A DNA stretch of 24,615 bases from Cylindrobasidium torrendii FP15055 ss-10. Taxonomy: Eukaryota; Basidiomycota; Agaricomycetes; Agaricales; Physalacriaceae. Made by a program: the position numbers and the translations under genes. The notes beneath the pieces are model-generated. The model did not search any database. It was not told the DNA's origin and saw only the letters and a list, made by a program, of their open reading frames with translations. Below, piece after piece: positions 11,875 to 22,032 of this stretch. Each line of letters begins with the position of its first letter. The stretch's first letter is position 1. The DNA lies in the NCBI GenBank assembly GCA_000934385.1, contig KN880751.1, forward strand, positions 1-24,615. Direction: 5' to 3'.

Positions 11875-12254
11875 CGTGGATGTCTTTTGGATGGTGGAGA
11901 GAGAAGTTTTTGGAGAGGTAGTGAAGGTAAGAGGATGAGATGGAGTAAAATCTGCGAGTCAAGAATTTACATCATCTCGTCATCGAGGGCGATCGGCCGT
12001 TCAGCCAATCAGCGACCATCACTTCACTTTAAGAGTGAGCGGAAGCAATAGTCAGCCACCACAGTGACCACACTTGACTTTCATTCGAAATCCTTTGGAG
12101 CTTCAGATTCGACAGTCATTTGTGATTGCAGACTCAAGCTTAGGCTACAATTGGAGACTCTTTTTAAACATATGGCACCAATATTTTGAGGCTTCTTGCA
12201 GGCTTGGTTGTGTAGCAGCTTCAAATGCATCCAATACATACATTGGCTCTGTAT
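11875..12254. other. Intergenic region upstream of homocitrate synthase
   Basis: 380 bp holding the homocitrate synthase promoter (TGACTC, CCAAT) and the 3' flank of metalloprotease 2. No gene is supported. Confidence 0.5.
11956..11961 (-). promoter_or_regulatory. Gcn4/Cpc1-like core TGACTC
   Basis: TGACTC on the minus strand, about 82 nt upstream of the homocitrate synthase ATG. It matches six of seven positions of the general amino-acid control element TGA(C/G)TCA. A CCAAT box lies at 12005-12009 on the plus strand. Function is inferred. Confidence 0.35.
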
Positions 12255-13360
12255 TTACAGAGAAAGACCACGATATGTGCGAAGCTGAGCCTGCGCGCGC
12301 TCAGCTTGTCCAGCAGTAAACTCAGTCATGCAAGCGTCGTATCCATAGTCCATGTAGTTATCTGCCTCGCACCGTAAGCCAAACCTCCTGATATCCAAAG
12401 CCAAAGAGAACAACTCACGGATGGGATCCACACCAGCCGCAGAGCACGTATCCTTGCTTGTAGGGCATCCGTACGTAGGCTCACCCTCTGGAGGTGTATC
12501 GTCGACCTCATCACCAACCCCAGTGCATCCGTCCTGGAATGTATGCCACAGTCCAACCCAGTGTCCCGCCTCATGCGTCAGCGTCTGGCCCTCGTCGTAG
12601 TTTGCTGTCGAGCCTCCGGGGGTGGAGGAATAGAGCATGACAACCCCGTCGTCCTGCGGTGCATCCGCGTACCATGATGGGAATGTCGCGTACCCGAGGA
12701 GGCCGTAGCCCGAGTTGGACTCTAGGCCAAAGTTGACCGTGTATACATTGAGAGTGGCTGCGTCACCGACACGAAGGGCTTCTTTCATCTCTGTCTGCGA
12801 TGACCTACAATAGTCGCGTCAGTGGGCTCTACTAGCATGGGCATAGGGTTGCTGGCATACTCATCTGGGCCGACGTGCAGGAACCAGTCCTCGTTTTGGA
12901 CGTAGCTTGTGTTCGCGAGAACAAAGGTAAGGTCGAAATCGGTGTACGCCGCGTTCATGACACTGATTTGGTCGACGAGCTGTTCCTCCCTGCCCCATAC
13001 AATATTAGTCTGTATGATACTTTGAAATGGGGTACATGGACGCACGGAACATAGCCGCCTTCCAAAGTCTCGTTGGCGTAGATGATATGGAAGACAACAT
13101 CGACAGAGGCCGCGAGTTTTGCGAGCCCGGCGGGTCGCTCAACGCGGTTAGCCTCGAAGTGGTCTAAAGCAGCCTGCTTTGCCTCTGCGGATACGTGGGA
13201 GCCGCAAGTACGAGGATTACTGCGAAAGTGGTTAAGCGTCGGTTTAACAGTGTGAAGATGAATGTGCGTACGCGACTTCGGCATCTCTGGTGATGAGGTT
13301 GGATGTGGGCTTGGCGATGGCAGCGCCAGCGAGCATGACAAGAGCGGCGGGAGCAAGCAT
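12255..13360 (-). CDS. Secreted M43-type zinc metalloprotease, copy 2
   Basis: Paralogue of the protease at 7927-9012. Exons are 13360-13272, 13219-13046, 12989-12861, 12804-12419 and 12361-12255, giving 294 aa. The four introns fall at the same codons and in the same phases as in copy 1, although the intron sequences differ. Signal peptide MLAPAALVMLAGAAIAKP. The zinc site HEAGHWVGLWH (about 208-218) and Met-turn 'HNYMDYGYDACM' are intact. Exon 4 is 6 nt longer than in copy 1 ('LESNSGYG' versus 'SSGSSAG'). The mature regions are clearly alike but far from identical, so the duplication is old enough for introns to have diverged. It is expected to be a secreted endopeptidase with a somewhat different specificity or expression. 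Confidence 0.92.
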
Positions 13361-14265
13361 CGCGGCTGGGGACTGTCCAAGGGAAGCGGTGAGGTCCAAC
13401 CATAATGCCCATGTCCTTTATATACGAGAGCAGAAATAGACCTGGCACAATGGCTCCGCAGATAAAGCGTGGGGAAATCCTATCTGAGTGTCATTGAGAA
13501 GCAGAGATGCGCGAGGTCTTCGAAGCCGGGCCCTGATATGTCCTCGCAGAGATAAGATACTACAGGGCGCAAGGTGGGTTCATGTCAATGGTTGCGGTGG
13601 CGGCCCAACCACCAACGAAGTGACATCGGGGCAAGAAAACACAAGTTCACTCCTGAGATAATACGGACTGTAGCGTTGCCAATCGCAGAATTGTGTGACG
13701 GTGGGCAATTATGAAGAACACGGTCGGATGGTGACGCGTGCTTCTTCCCATCGGGGTTGTCCATTGGTTTGTTTGCTGCCCTGCACAGGCGATAGCACAT
13801 ATGGGACGGCTGCCAAGGGAAGGGTGCCCATTGAGGGAAGGAACACCTGTGTACCGTCCATGTGAAGATACTGTGAAGACACGAGTGTTCTAGAAAGAGG
13901 GTTGACTGTCACCGAGCTTGCTTTTAAATTTCAAGCATAGCCATTTCATAGAGATTCTGAAGGAGGAGAGTCGCGAGAGGATAGACAAGAAGGCTTCAAC
14001 AACAAATGCTATCTTGAATGGTATGTAGCAGGAGAAGGAGGAGAGTGGCCTAGTACAGGTCGGCAATCGGACCGGCTTCATTGATCGTCTGCTTCGCGGC
14101 CTCTTACCGACTTGTTACCGACCTGCTTCCATCTCATACTCGAAATGCTTCAGCAGGCTTTTGCAATCTCGTTTTCTCTTCGCAACACGGACAACGGCCG
14201 TCCCATGATCGGATTTATGGATCGGCAGTTGACCAGCTACTCCCAGGGAAAGACCTGAACACCAG
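13361..14265. other. Divergent promoter region between metalloprotease 2 and the K+ channel
   Basis: About 900 bp without a supported gene. Its right part (about 14060-14265) is the segment duplicated in inverted form at 20489-20645. Within it is a short tandem duplication (TTACCGACTTGTTACCGACC, 14105-14124). The part at about 13960-14060 may, weakly, carry a decayed severin 5' end on the minus strand (see findings). Confidence 0.45.
13417..13424 (-). promoter_or_regulatory. TATA box of metalloprotease 2
   Basis: TATATAAA on the minus strand, about 60 nt upstream of the ATG at 13360. It parallels the TATATAAG upstream of copy 1. Confidence 0.5.
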
Positions 14266-16015
14266 ATGAACGAGCCGGAGCTGAAGGAACCGATTGAAAC
14301 TGCCGACGCAGATGTTGCTGAGCAGGCGCCCTCGGAGAGGAAGGAGAAGGAATCATGGCCTAAGAGGACGTCCAGGTGCGTCGACTGCTGTCGACCGTTC
14401 GTTCAACCACTGATTTGCTACTCAGGCGATGGTGGTTTGCATCGACAGTGCTCCCCATGATTGCTGGGACCTTTGGTCCAATTGCAAACTTGTTCAGTAT
14501 TTGCGCGTTGGTGCAGAGCTGGCGGCTGTATGTTCCGCCGGGAAAGACACTTGCTGAAGGGACACACATCACAGACCCGCCATGGCGCGTGCCCTCCCAT
14601 CCTCCGTTGTCTCACTAACGAAATCCAGGCTACTCGCACTCAACGCACTTTCCCTCGCCTCGGCTATCATCGCAAACATTTTCTTGCTTTTCAATTTCGC
14701 ACGACGGATCCGCTACGACATCGCACAACCTATCACCATCGCCCTTTGGTACCTCTCCGCCGTCCTCCTCCTTGTACCCATCTGCTTGACACCCATCCTC
14801 ATCATCGAGCCGCGCGAAACCCATGCCTTCTCACAATCATACTACTACGGCCTCATCAGTGCCGTCACCTACATTCTCATCTCAACGCTTCTACTGTTCA
14901 ATGCACTCGGCGCCTACGTCTTCCACGCCTACCCGCCCTCATTTGCATCGCTCACCGTCGCCCAACGCACCATGATGCTCCAAACGATCGCCTACTCCTG
15001 CTACCTTGCCCTCGGCGCAGGCGTATTCTCCACTGTAGAAAACTGGAGTTTCGTAGACGGTTTCTACTGGTCGAACTACACACTCTTGACCGTTGGACTC
15101 GGGTCGGATTATGCGCTGAAAACGACAGTGGGACGGGGGCTGCTCATTCCATATGCTGTTGGTGGGATCATGATGATTGGATTGGTGGTGAGCAGTGTAC
15201 GGCAGCTTGTGCTTGAGCGGGCTGGTCTACGGATGCAACGGGCGCGTATGGAGCGCGCGCGCAAGAGCATGGGCGCGGAAGAGTCGTCCCTTGATCCTAG
15301 ACAGGCATACGACAGGATGCGCGAGACCGAACGCAAGATGGACGCTGCCCGGCGCGTCGTGGCGCTGAGCATGTCCACATTCGCGTTTATCTTCCTCTGG
15401 GTGCTTGGGGCGCTGGTGTTCTGGTACTCTGAAGCGCCGCAGGGGTGGACGTATTTCGAGTCGTTGTTCTTCACCTATACTTCTCTCTTGACGATTGGAT
15501 ATGGGGATTTCTATGCGCAGAGTTCTTCGGGGAAGCCGTTCTTTGTGATATGGTCGCTCATGGCTGTTCCAACGATGACGATCCTCATTTCGCACTTGGG
15601 TGATACGGCGGTAGTGTGGTTGAAGAGTGGGACGATCTGGGTTGGAAGGAGGACTATTTTGCCGGGGAAGGATGAAGCAGAGGATGGGGAGATGATGGAT
15701 GCGCTGGATGATATCCTGGAGAAGGAACACCTAGCGTTGAGAGTGTTGTTGGCAATTCGGGAGCTGGCAAGACATGCGGACTCGCACAATCATCCGAAGA
15801 AGTATTCGTGGGAAGAGTGGAACCAGTTCATCAAGCTGTGCGGGGACTATGCTCCTGAGAACCTGTGGACTCACGAAGATGGACCTATATTCAGCGATAG
15901 GACGGAGACGGGGTGGTTACTGGAGAGGTTGTCGTATCGGTTGGAGGATCTGATGAAAGACCTGTTGCCTGAAGTTGAAGAGAACTCGCTGTCGGCGTCG
16001 CGGTCCTCTAGCTAG
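14266..16015 (+). CDS. TOK1: TOK1-type outward-rectifying K+ channel
   Basis: Plasma-membrane K+ channel with eight predicted membrane segments and two pore loops, the architecture unique to fungal TOK channels. Exons are 14266-14375, 14426-14584 and 14629-16015, giving 551 aa. The N-terminus (MNEPELKEPIE...) is acidic and cytosolic. Pore 1 carries TVGLGSDY (about 244-251) and pore 2 TIGYGDF (about 378-384). The cytosolic tail is long and charged, ending in Ser-rich residues. Exon 3 is solid; the join between exons 2 and 3 is unusual. Only a GC-AG intron (14585-14628, with a good CTAAC branch site) keeps the conserved 'DPPW-LLALNALSLA' in frame. An alternative GTATGT donor at 14528 would also be in frame but would delete about 19 residues of an outer loop. 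An ATG at 14582 is also open into exon 3. Exon 1 has a decayed inverted copy near 20.4 kb. Confidence 0.92.
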
Positions 16016-16402
16016 GCCCTGTATCCTGTGAGCCTTCTTCGAATTGTATTTGTAGCATTTCTCTCCTGGTGTGGTTCACGAACTACTGTTAATCTACTGC
16101 GCTTTCAGTGATGCCTTGATTCATAGTGTTCCTGCGAAACACAGATCTATTGGTCTTGACCTTGATGCCCCTTGCGATCAAAACAATGAGCTGAGTCACG
16201 ATTCCATTGTCACAGTCCAGTTGACGGCCGATCGAAATCATTTGATTCTTACATAAATACGGATTGTATGGATACCAGCGCGAGGATAATTTCCTCGTGG
16301 GCCACGGGAATAACAAACACAGCGAAGCATGTTTTATGTACTCGAATAGCCACACGACCAGTTACAATTTTGAGTGGGATGAACGAAGTCGGGCGTGTAT
16401 GT
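16016..16402. other. Convergent 3' flank between the K+ channel and the FAD oxidoreductase
   Basis: About 390 bp shared by two convergent 3' ends. No gene, hairpin terminator or repeat is evident. Confidence 0.5.
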
Positions 16403-18607
16403 TTAAGTTGACTGATCCTCAACGAGCGTGCGTACCCAACGCCTCAATACACGGTACACGACGCGAGGATGAAATAAGTCAATCGGCGCGGCATCCATGA
16501 GAGCAACGTTTTTGAGGAAGAGAAAATCTGTGCTATTGTGAGCATGCCATGATATGAAAAAGGACGCAAACATACTGATGTAAGCGTCCTGCAAGTGTAA
16601 ATCCCATCAGTTCACACACGATCCTAATCTCGTATACCAAACGCACCTCAGTACATAGGTGTAAGATTTCAGCCATGTACTTGCGCAGAAAGGCGCCTGA
16701 CGCTAGCGACTCTCCTTCTTCTGGAATGGTCGTGGCGTATGCATAATCTGCACAGTACCGCATGAGTGCGATGCAAGCAAGATTGGGTTCATCCCACCGT
16801 TCGTCTTGGGTCCGTCCCTAATTGTCCAACCACAATCAGCACTAAGCCCCGGAGAGAATGAGTGGGCATACCACTTGAGAATAGTTTTGTCTGCCTGCAT
16901 ATTGAAAAAATCGCGAGAAAAATGCGGAGGTAAGGAAGCCTTTGTGCGCGACGTATCGAGCAGACTGTTGATGCACACTCCACCCGCAAATGATGATATG
17001 GTACCTTGCCTAGTCGAGTGAGCCTCTGAAGAAGCAGAGTGAAAGAGACAAACCCATAAAGTGGGTTGAGGCGGGCTACCGCATCCCCTAGCGCCACAAA
17101 ATTGGAAGGAAGATCAGAGCAGGTGTGATATTGTGTCCAAGACGGTGCAGCTATAGAACAGTCAACACCCATCATGCAGGTCTCCAAAGCGCAGCAACTT
17201 ACGGAAAAAGACATGTTTGGAAACGACGCTGTCTTCGCACTCACGAAGAAGCTCCAACGTTTGGTATATCCACTCTGGCAAGGGCTGAACCGTCTGAAGG
17301 CTGTGGACATAGTTGATTATGTCATCGATATTGCGAGGGATCACGATATCTGAACCCCATCCTCCACAGCATATGTGCACTACAAATGACTTCAACAAAC
17401 ACATAGGGAGTACAAGCGAATTGTACCACAAACTTCGGTGTCCGTCAATGCGACACATGGCGAGATAACGACGGTCAAGGGAGGCGAGAGGTGCGTTTAT
17501 GATAATCCCACCGTCCTCCTTGTCGAAGCCACCAGGAATGGGGAACTGAGATGCAAGCTCGCGCGACGGGGTGAACTCAAAGGTGATGTATTGCATCTTG
17601 GGGTCATATGTGCGTTTCTTGAGATCTTGAGCAAGTCCGATTCGCTTCAGCCACTTAACGCCAACTTGCGCCGACCCGCTACAGTCTGGGAATGGATAAG
17701 TATCACACGATGTGTGATGCATGGATTCTTGCGCACCAAGGACCAGCGTAGCATCCATGTCATGGTTGCCTCCTTCCGCATCGCGGTAGGATACACCCTT
17801 GAGATAGCCCGCGCGTGATGCGTCGGTCGTAAGTCCAGTCACAGTGCCGACTATTTGTTCGATATTGGGATATGACGTCTTATCCAAAGTGAGATGGCGA
17901 AGCAACGTCTCGAGTCCGCGCCTGCCTGCCCAGAGGATTGTCGGAAGTTTCCCGCCAAAGTAGGAACGAGCATCCTTGACCGGTATACCCCAGTGACGAT
18001 ATTTGAAGTCAGCTTCTCCGACCCTGTGGCCGTATCAGAGCACAAGCGCCGACAAACAGCCGAGTACATACTGGATATCCCTGGCCGCGCACTCTTCCAG
18101 CAGTTTCGGACCAAAGGCTTGTCGAAGAATCTGGTACAGACCATGTTGAAACCCTCAATTTCTTGTCAGTCCCCCAATCCGCAAAGCTAATGATGCATAT
18201 ACCGTGGAGGGCATTGTATTGCATCACACGCGCACGCTTGTTCTTCTGGTTCCAGGAATCCTTACGACGACCATCCTCTGTGGCGAGCCAGCCCTCAGAC
18301 TCAATGATGACAACACGCTCAAAATGGTCGGAGCAAACCCGCGCAGCGAAGAGACCGCCGAGACTGGAATGAAAGATATGTCACCCTCGACAGACAAGCT
18401 GTGGTTGTGGACGCACCTCCCACCACAAATTATGGCAGTCCCGGGAATCTTTGCGCTGTCCGGGCGCTTGTGTCCAAGACGCGATGCGTCGTACCATGTG
18501 GTATACTTGGCGATGAGTCTACGCCTCAGAGACTCCCACATCAACCCAGACCCGTAGTACAACGTAACCGCTATGGTGAGCAACCAGAAGGTGGCCGAAG
18601 TGTTCAT
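16403..18607 (-). CDS. Membrane-anchored FAD-dependent oxidoreductase/monooxygenase-like protein
   Basis: Flavoprotein of a basidiomycete FAD-binding family, substrate unknown. Twelve exons: 18607-18417, 18363-18203, 18153-18072, 18023-17737, 17685-17434, 17379-17203, 17150-17054, 17009-16872, 16817-16798 (20 nt), 16747-16647, 16588-16576 (13 nt) and 16527-16403, giving 547 aa. An N-terminal membrane segment covers about residues 5-24. The Rossmann loop 'ICGGSLGGLFAARVC' (about 60-74) is followed by the acidic end 'VVIIESE'. 'VLDCSG' (about 240-244) becomes visible only after removing a 51-nt intron. The second FAD motif 'NFVALGDAVARLNPLYGQG' is centred on Gly405-Asp406. The C-terminus 'DLFHPRVVYRVL' matches the family as I recall it. 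The many phase-consistent introns argue for an intact gene. It is adjacent to no other biosynthetic gene, so a role in specialised metabolism is only a guess. Confidence 0.82.
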
Positions 18608-19077
18608 GGCGGTCAAAAGATGGGAAGATGTCGAGTAAAGGAAAGGAGAAGTGCCTTTTATAAGTCTAACTCAGAGTCAAGATCACCAATCCCGTGCCAC
18701 TTGCCTTCCATTTCAGAATTTTAAAGAGGCGGAAAGGACGTAAGTTTTAGTTTATATGGAACACTTACGGCCTAACTTACTTGGTAGGCTTTCATTGTTT
18801 GCAATGCGCGGAGCTCTGTCGAATGAGAAGTATGCGGGACCGGGTCGTTGGGGACGTTTATGAAGGGAGCAGCGACGAAAAAAATTCCGCAATTGAAGCG
18901 GTACTTAGCTTCCTAGTTCATCCAACGAATCTGAAGCTTCCGGTCAAGTTCATATCGCATCTACAGGAAATTGCCGGTAAGACGATCACCGCCGGCGATC
19001 CTTCACAATGTCCATTGCGGCGTCGACAGACTTTATATCGGGAAAAATGACATATCTGTACTTGGCTTTTTACCTTC
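18608..19077. other. Divergent promoter between FAD oxidoreductase and GT25
   Basis: 470 bp with two diverging starts. On the minus side there is a TATAAAAG box. On the plus side a weaker TTTATAT lies at 19032-19038, about 40 nt before the GT25 ATG. An out-of-frame ATG at 19047 opens a frame that overlaps the GT25 start; it matters only if transcription begins upstream of it. Confidence 0.45.
18655..18662 (-). promoter_or_regulatory. TATA box of the FAD oxidoreductase gene
   Basis: TATAAAAG on the minus strand, about 50 nt upstream of the ATG at 18607. Confidence 0.5.
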
Positions 19078-20185
19078 ATGCCTCGCCTCGTCCTGAGCCC
19101 GACGCTCCCGCTGCACGTCCCAACATCGCCCCGCTCATTTCGACGTCGACCCACGTTCATCTTGTCCGCCGTCCTGCTCTTCCTCATCACCATTTCATTC
19201 GTGTATTCCAGCAAGAAAGGCGATGTTTGGCGGACGCCGCTGGTGCCGTCCTCGCACACCTATGTGCTTTCCCTTGCGCGTCGGACAGACCGTCGAGCGT
19301 CGATGGAACGCCTGCGCAAGACGCTTGGATTGGACTGGGAATACGTCAATGCAACGGAAATAGAGAGCGAGCGCGTCAATGGCGCCTACCGCCGCGTCCA
19401 AGCCCTGCGCGACGTCGCCACAGCCAGAAAACTCTCCCCTGCTGGAATGACTCCGCCGTTTTCGTGGCCGAGCGATATCGACAGGCGTGCCATGACAAAG
19501 GAGGATTTGCATCTGCGCGAGACGGCGTTTTGGCGCATGCCAGCAGCGTATAGGGAGACGGAGGGCCCACTGCGTGCAGCAGAGCGGGATTTCCATCTCA
19601 AGGCGTACGAGACGGGCGTGGCGGAGGCAAAGTTGCTGACGACAGCAAGAGTGGCGTGCTGGGACACTCACCTGGGCGTCATCAAGAAGATCGCCCATTC
19701 TGAGCTTGATGTCGGGATTGTGCTCGAGGACGACGTGGATATGGAGAGGGACATCAAGGAGAGACTTGCCGGCGTATGGGAGGCGCTTCCGTCCAGCTGG
19801 GATATGGTTTTCTTTGGTGCGTTGTCGTATGCATTCGCCGTTATTTGACTGACTCTGCCTGCGAGGTCATTGCTGGTCGAACGAGACGTACTATCCTGCT
19901 GTTGGCCCCAATCTCTATCCATCTCGCAGTCCAAAGTGCACACATGGGTATGCGCTATCGAGGACAGGCGCACGCAAGCTCTTCATGCACCTTGTTTACC
20001 CACCATTCGCGTACTCTCGTGCCATCGACCAGGCGTATGCATGGCTAATCAAGAGCAAGCGCATAGAATCATACTCCGTCTCTCCGAGTATAGTCGTCCA
20101 GAGGAAGGTGGGCGTGAGCGATGTGATGAAGGGCAAGGGTAGCAGGTGGAGGGACACACTTGTTGACGGCGTGTTCGGGACATGA
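19078..20185 (+). CDS. Family 25 (LPS-type) glycosyltransferase, type II membrane protein
   Basis: Predicted GT25-family glycosyltransferase, probably in the Golgi. Two exons: 19078-19816 and 19866-20185 (49-nt intron, phase 1), giving 352 aa. A basic N-terminus and one membrane segment (about residues 28-44, 'FILSAVLLFLITISFVY') suggest type II topology. Family motifs are the opening 'YVLSLARRTDRRASM', the invariant 'ACWDTHLGVIKKI', the DxD-like 'GIVLEDDVDM' (Glu217-Asp219), and after the intron 'CTHGYALSRTGARKLF' with 'AIDQAYAWLI'. The closing segment 'SIVVQRK' also fits. GT25 members transfer galactose or other sugars to glycans or, in animals, to collagen hydroxylysine; the acceptor here is unknown. 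The ATG chosen gives the membrane anchor. The structure looks intact. Confidence 0.88.
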
Positions 20186-20344
20186 TGCAGGGTTGGGTAC
20201 ATGTATTGAGAGGGTTACTGACATTATGGACAGATGTATGGGACACTGGTATTTACTGTATGGCATAGTGAGCAGGGGGTTCTGAACCACAAATTGTCTG
20301 TGGTTGTCTGTAGGTCAAGCTGGTGGATGTAGAGTGCACACCTA

Positions 20345-20645
20345 ATAGTCCAATTAGACTTTGAGCAGACTGTCGACTAGTTACGCACCTGGACTTCCTT
20401 TCGGACATGGCTCTTTCTATAAATCCGCCTGTCCACTAGTGTCTGCGCGGGCATTTTCAGTTGGCTCCTTCAGTTCTGGCTCGTTTATCTGAGGTCGTCT
20501 GTAGTGAACTGGCAATCCGTCGTTCATAGGTTGGCTGTTCCAATGGTCCAAGTATAGCGCGAATTTGACGAATTCCGTGTCAGCATTCCGAGTTATGAGA
20601 TGGAAGCAGAACGGCAAGAGGCAAGGCAACAATCTTGATCGCCTG
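20345..20645 (-). pseudogene. Inverted, decayed copy of the K+ channel 5' end (promoter, exon 1, intron-1 start)
   Basis: The minus strand here aligns with 14085-14400 of the TOK1 gene. Anchors are a 16-base identical run (CTGCTTCCATCTCATA; 20595-20610 versus 14123-14138), the exon-1 peptide 'NEPELKEP' at 20485-20462, and an identical 12-base exon/donor junction GTCCAGGTGCGT (20394-20383 versus 14370-14381). The start codon has become ATA (20488-20486) and an in-frame TAG lies at 20419-20417. Similarity fades at about 20345, before exon 2. This is therefore a dead gene fragment about 6 kb from its parent, in inverted orientation. It lies head-to-head with severin, whose ATG is only about 20 bp beyond its end, so severin's 5' flank is built from it. 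Confidence 0.75.
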
Positions 20646-20663
20646 GCTCTATCACCGACCACC

Positions 20664-21956
20664 ATGGCACATCTCACCAAGCTAAAGAAATACGACATCA
20701 AGGACTCGAACATCGAACTTCTTGGCTCTGACGTTTGTCATCACCCAGCCAGCCGATAAAGCGCTCATTGTCGCCTCGCCAGCTGGAGAAGCGCGTCCGC
20801 GAGCACGCTGGGGACACCGAGGAGGCCTGGAACGATGCTGGCAAGGAAACAGGACTCGAGGTCTGGCGCATTGAGAAGTTCAAAGTCGTCAGACGGCCTG
20901 CAACGGGCGAATTCTACGATGGGGACTCGTATATTGTGCTCTACGTGCGTTCCAACACAGGAGCACAACATGGTGAATCTGAAATGATGTACAGACATAC
21001 AAGACGACGCCCGATGCTGAGACTCTATCCTACGATTTGCACTTCTGGCTTGGGGAAGACACATCGCAAGACGAGGCGGGCACCGCTGCGTACAAGACTG
21101 TCGAGCTTGACGACCGTGCGTGAAATATGACATGCCTCTGCAACCCCCTGCTCATCGCAATTAGACTTGCATGGTGTCCCGGTGCAGTACCGCGAGGTCC
21201 AAGGCAACGAATCCGAGCGTTTTCTCTCCTATTTCCCACAATTCGTGACCATCCATGGCGGCATTGAAACTGGGTTCCGCCATGTCTCCGACCCCGTTCC
21301 CCTCGACATCCGGATTCTCTACCACATCACCCATACGGCCAATAACAACCTTATCGTCCGCCAGGTCCCTGCGGAAGCCAAGAGTCTCATCCAGGGCGAC
21401 GTTTATGTATTCGACAAGGGCGAAAAGGTGCTGCAGTTGAACACGAAGGAGAGTGTTGGGAAGGAGCGTTTCAAGGCTGCAGAGTTTGTCCGTAGTATTA
21501 TTGATGGACGCGGTGGGCAGTCTGAGCTCATGGTCTTTGGTGCGTTGTACCCTCTATCCCATATCCTAGCTAATGCCTTCACTAGACGAAGGATCTGGTG
21601 CAGGCCTCTTCCTCGCTGAGTTTGGCGAAGGCGTCACTCTCCGTCCCGCACCACCCAAAGAGACCACACCACTTTCCCTGTTCAGGATTTCCGACGAAAC
21701 GGGAAAGCCCAGCTTCACCCAAGTCGCCTCTGCATCACTCGATGCGCTTTCGCCACAGGACGCATTCTTGTTTGATGCGTGCTCACAGCTGTTTGTGTGG
21801 ATTGGCAAGAATGCGTCCCTCGCGGAGCGCAGGCTCGCGCCGCAGTACGCGCAGAGGTACCTGTACAACAAAGAAGCGTCGAACTTTGCTGTGCCGATTG
21901 TCACGATGAGGCAGGGATTTGAGACGCCTGGGTTTTTGCAGGCTGTTCAGGCTTAA
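20664..21956 (+). CDS. Severin/fragmin-type gelsolin-repeat actin-binding protein
   Basis: Calcium-dependent actin-filament severing and capping protein of the cytoskeleton. Five exons: 20664-20732, 20783-20944, 20995-21115, 21165-21539 and 21586-21956, all GT-AG, giving 365 aa. This matches the three-repeat severin/fragmin class (about 360 aa) rather than six-repeat gelsolin. Repeat 1 contains '[12 protein letters not shown]', '[12 protein letters not shown]' and '[18 protein letters not shown]'. Repeat 2 contains '[22 protein letters not shown]'. Repeat 3 contains '[25 protein letters not shown]'. The 'FFPQF'-type linker appears as '[14 protein letters not shown]'. The start ATG sits in a good ACC context. 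The gene looks intact. Its short upstream region overlaps a decayed K+ channel fragment, which may supply its promoter. Confidence 0.92.
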
Positions 21957-22032
21957 TTCTAACTGTATCTTGTGGACAAATTGTAGGAGTGTAAATGTAA
22001 ACTATGCTGTTATACACATTGGATTTGCGTCA

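Noticed and set aside
14461..15216. Plus-strand 251-codon frame overlapping the K+ channel
   Set aside because: Low-complexity His/Arg/Pro-rich shadow of the channel coding strand in another frame; the channel frame has membrane segments and both pore motifs.
15227..15730. Minus-strand 167-codon frame antisense to the K+ channel
   Set aside because: Antisense shadow of a strong conserved coding region.
16780..16872. Suspected frameshift in the FAD oxidoreductase after 'ILKW'
   Set aside because: A 20-nt exon between two GT-AG introns restores frame and matches the family, so no mutation is needed.
16403..18607. P450, FAD oxidoreductase and GT25 as one biosynthetic cluster
   Set aside because: The P450 is 10 kb away with proteases, lysine synthesis and a K+ channel between; there is no backbone synthase and no shared regulatory signature.
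19008..19553. 181-codon frame overlapping the GT25 start
   Set aside because: Shadow frame rich in Arg/Ala/Pro; the GT25 frame has the membrane anchor and conserved motifs.
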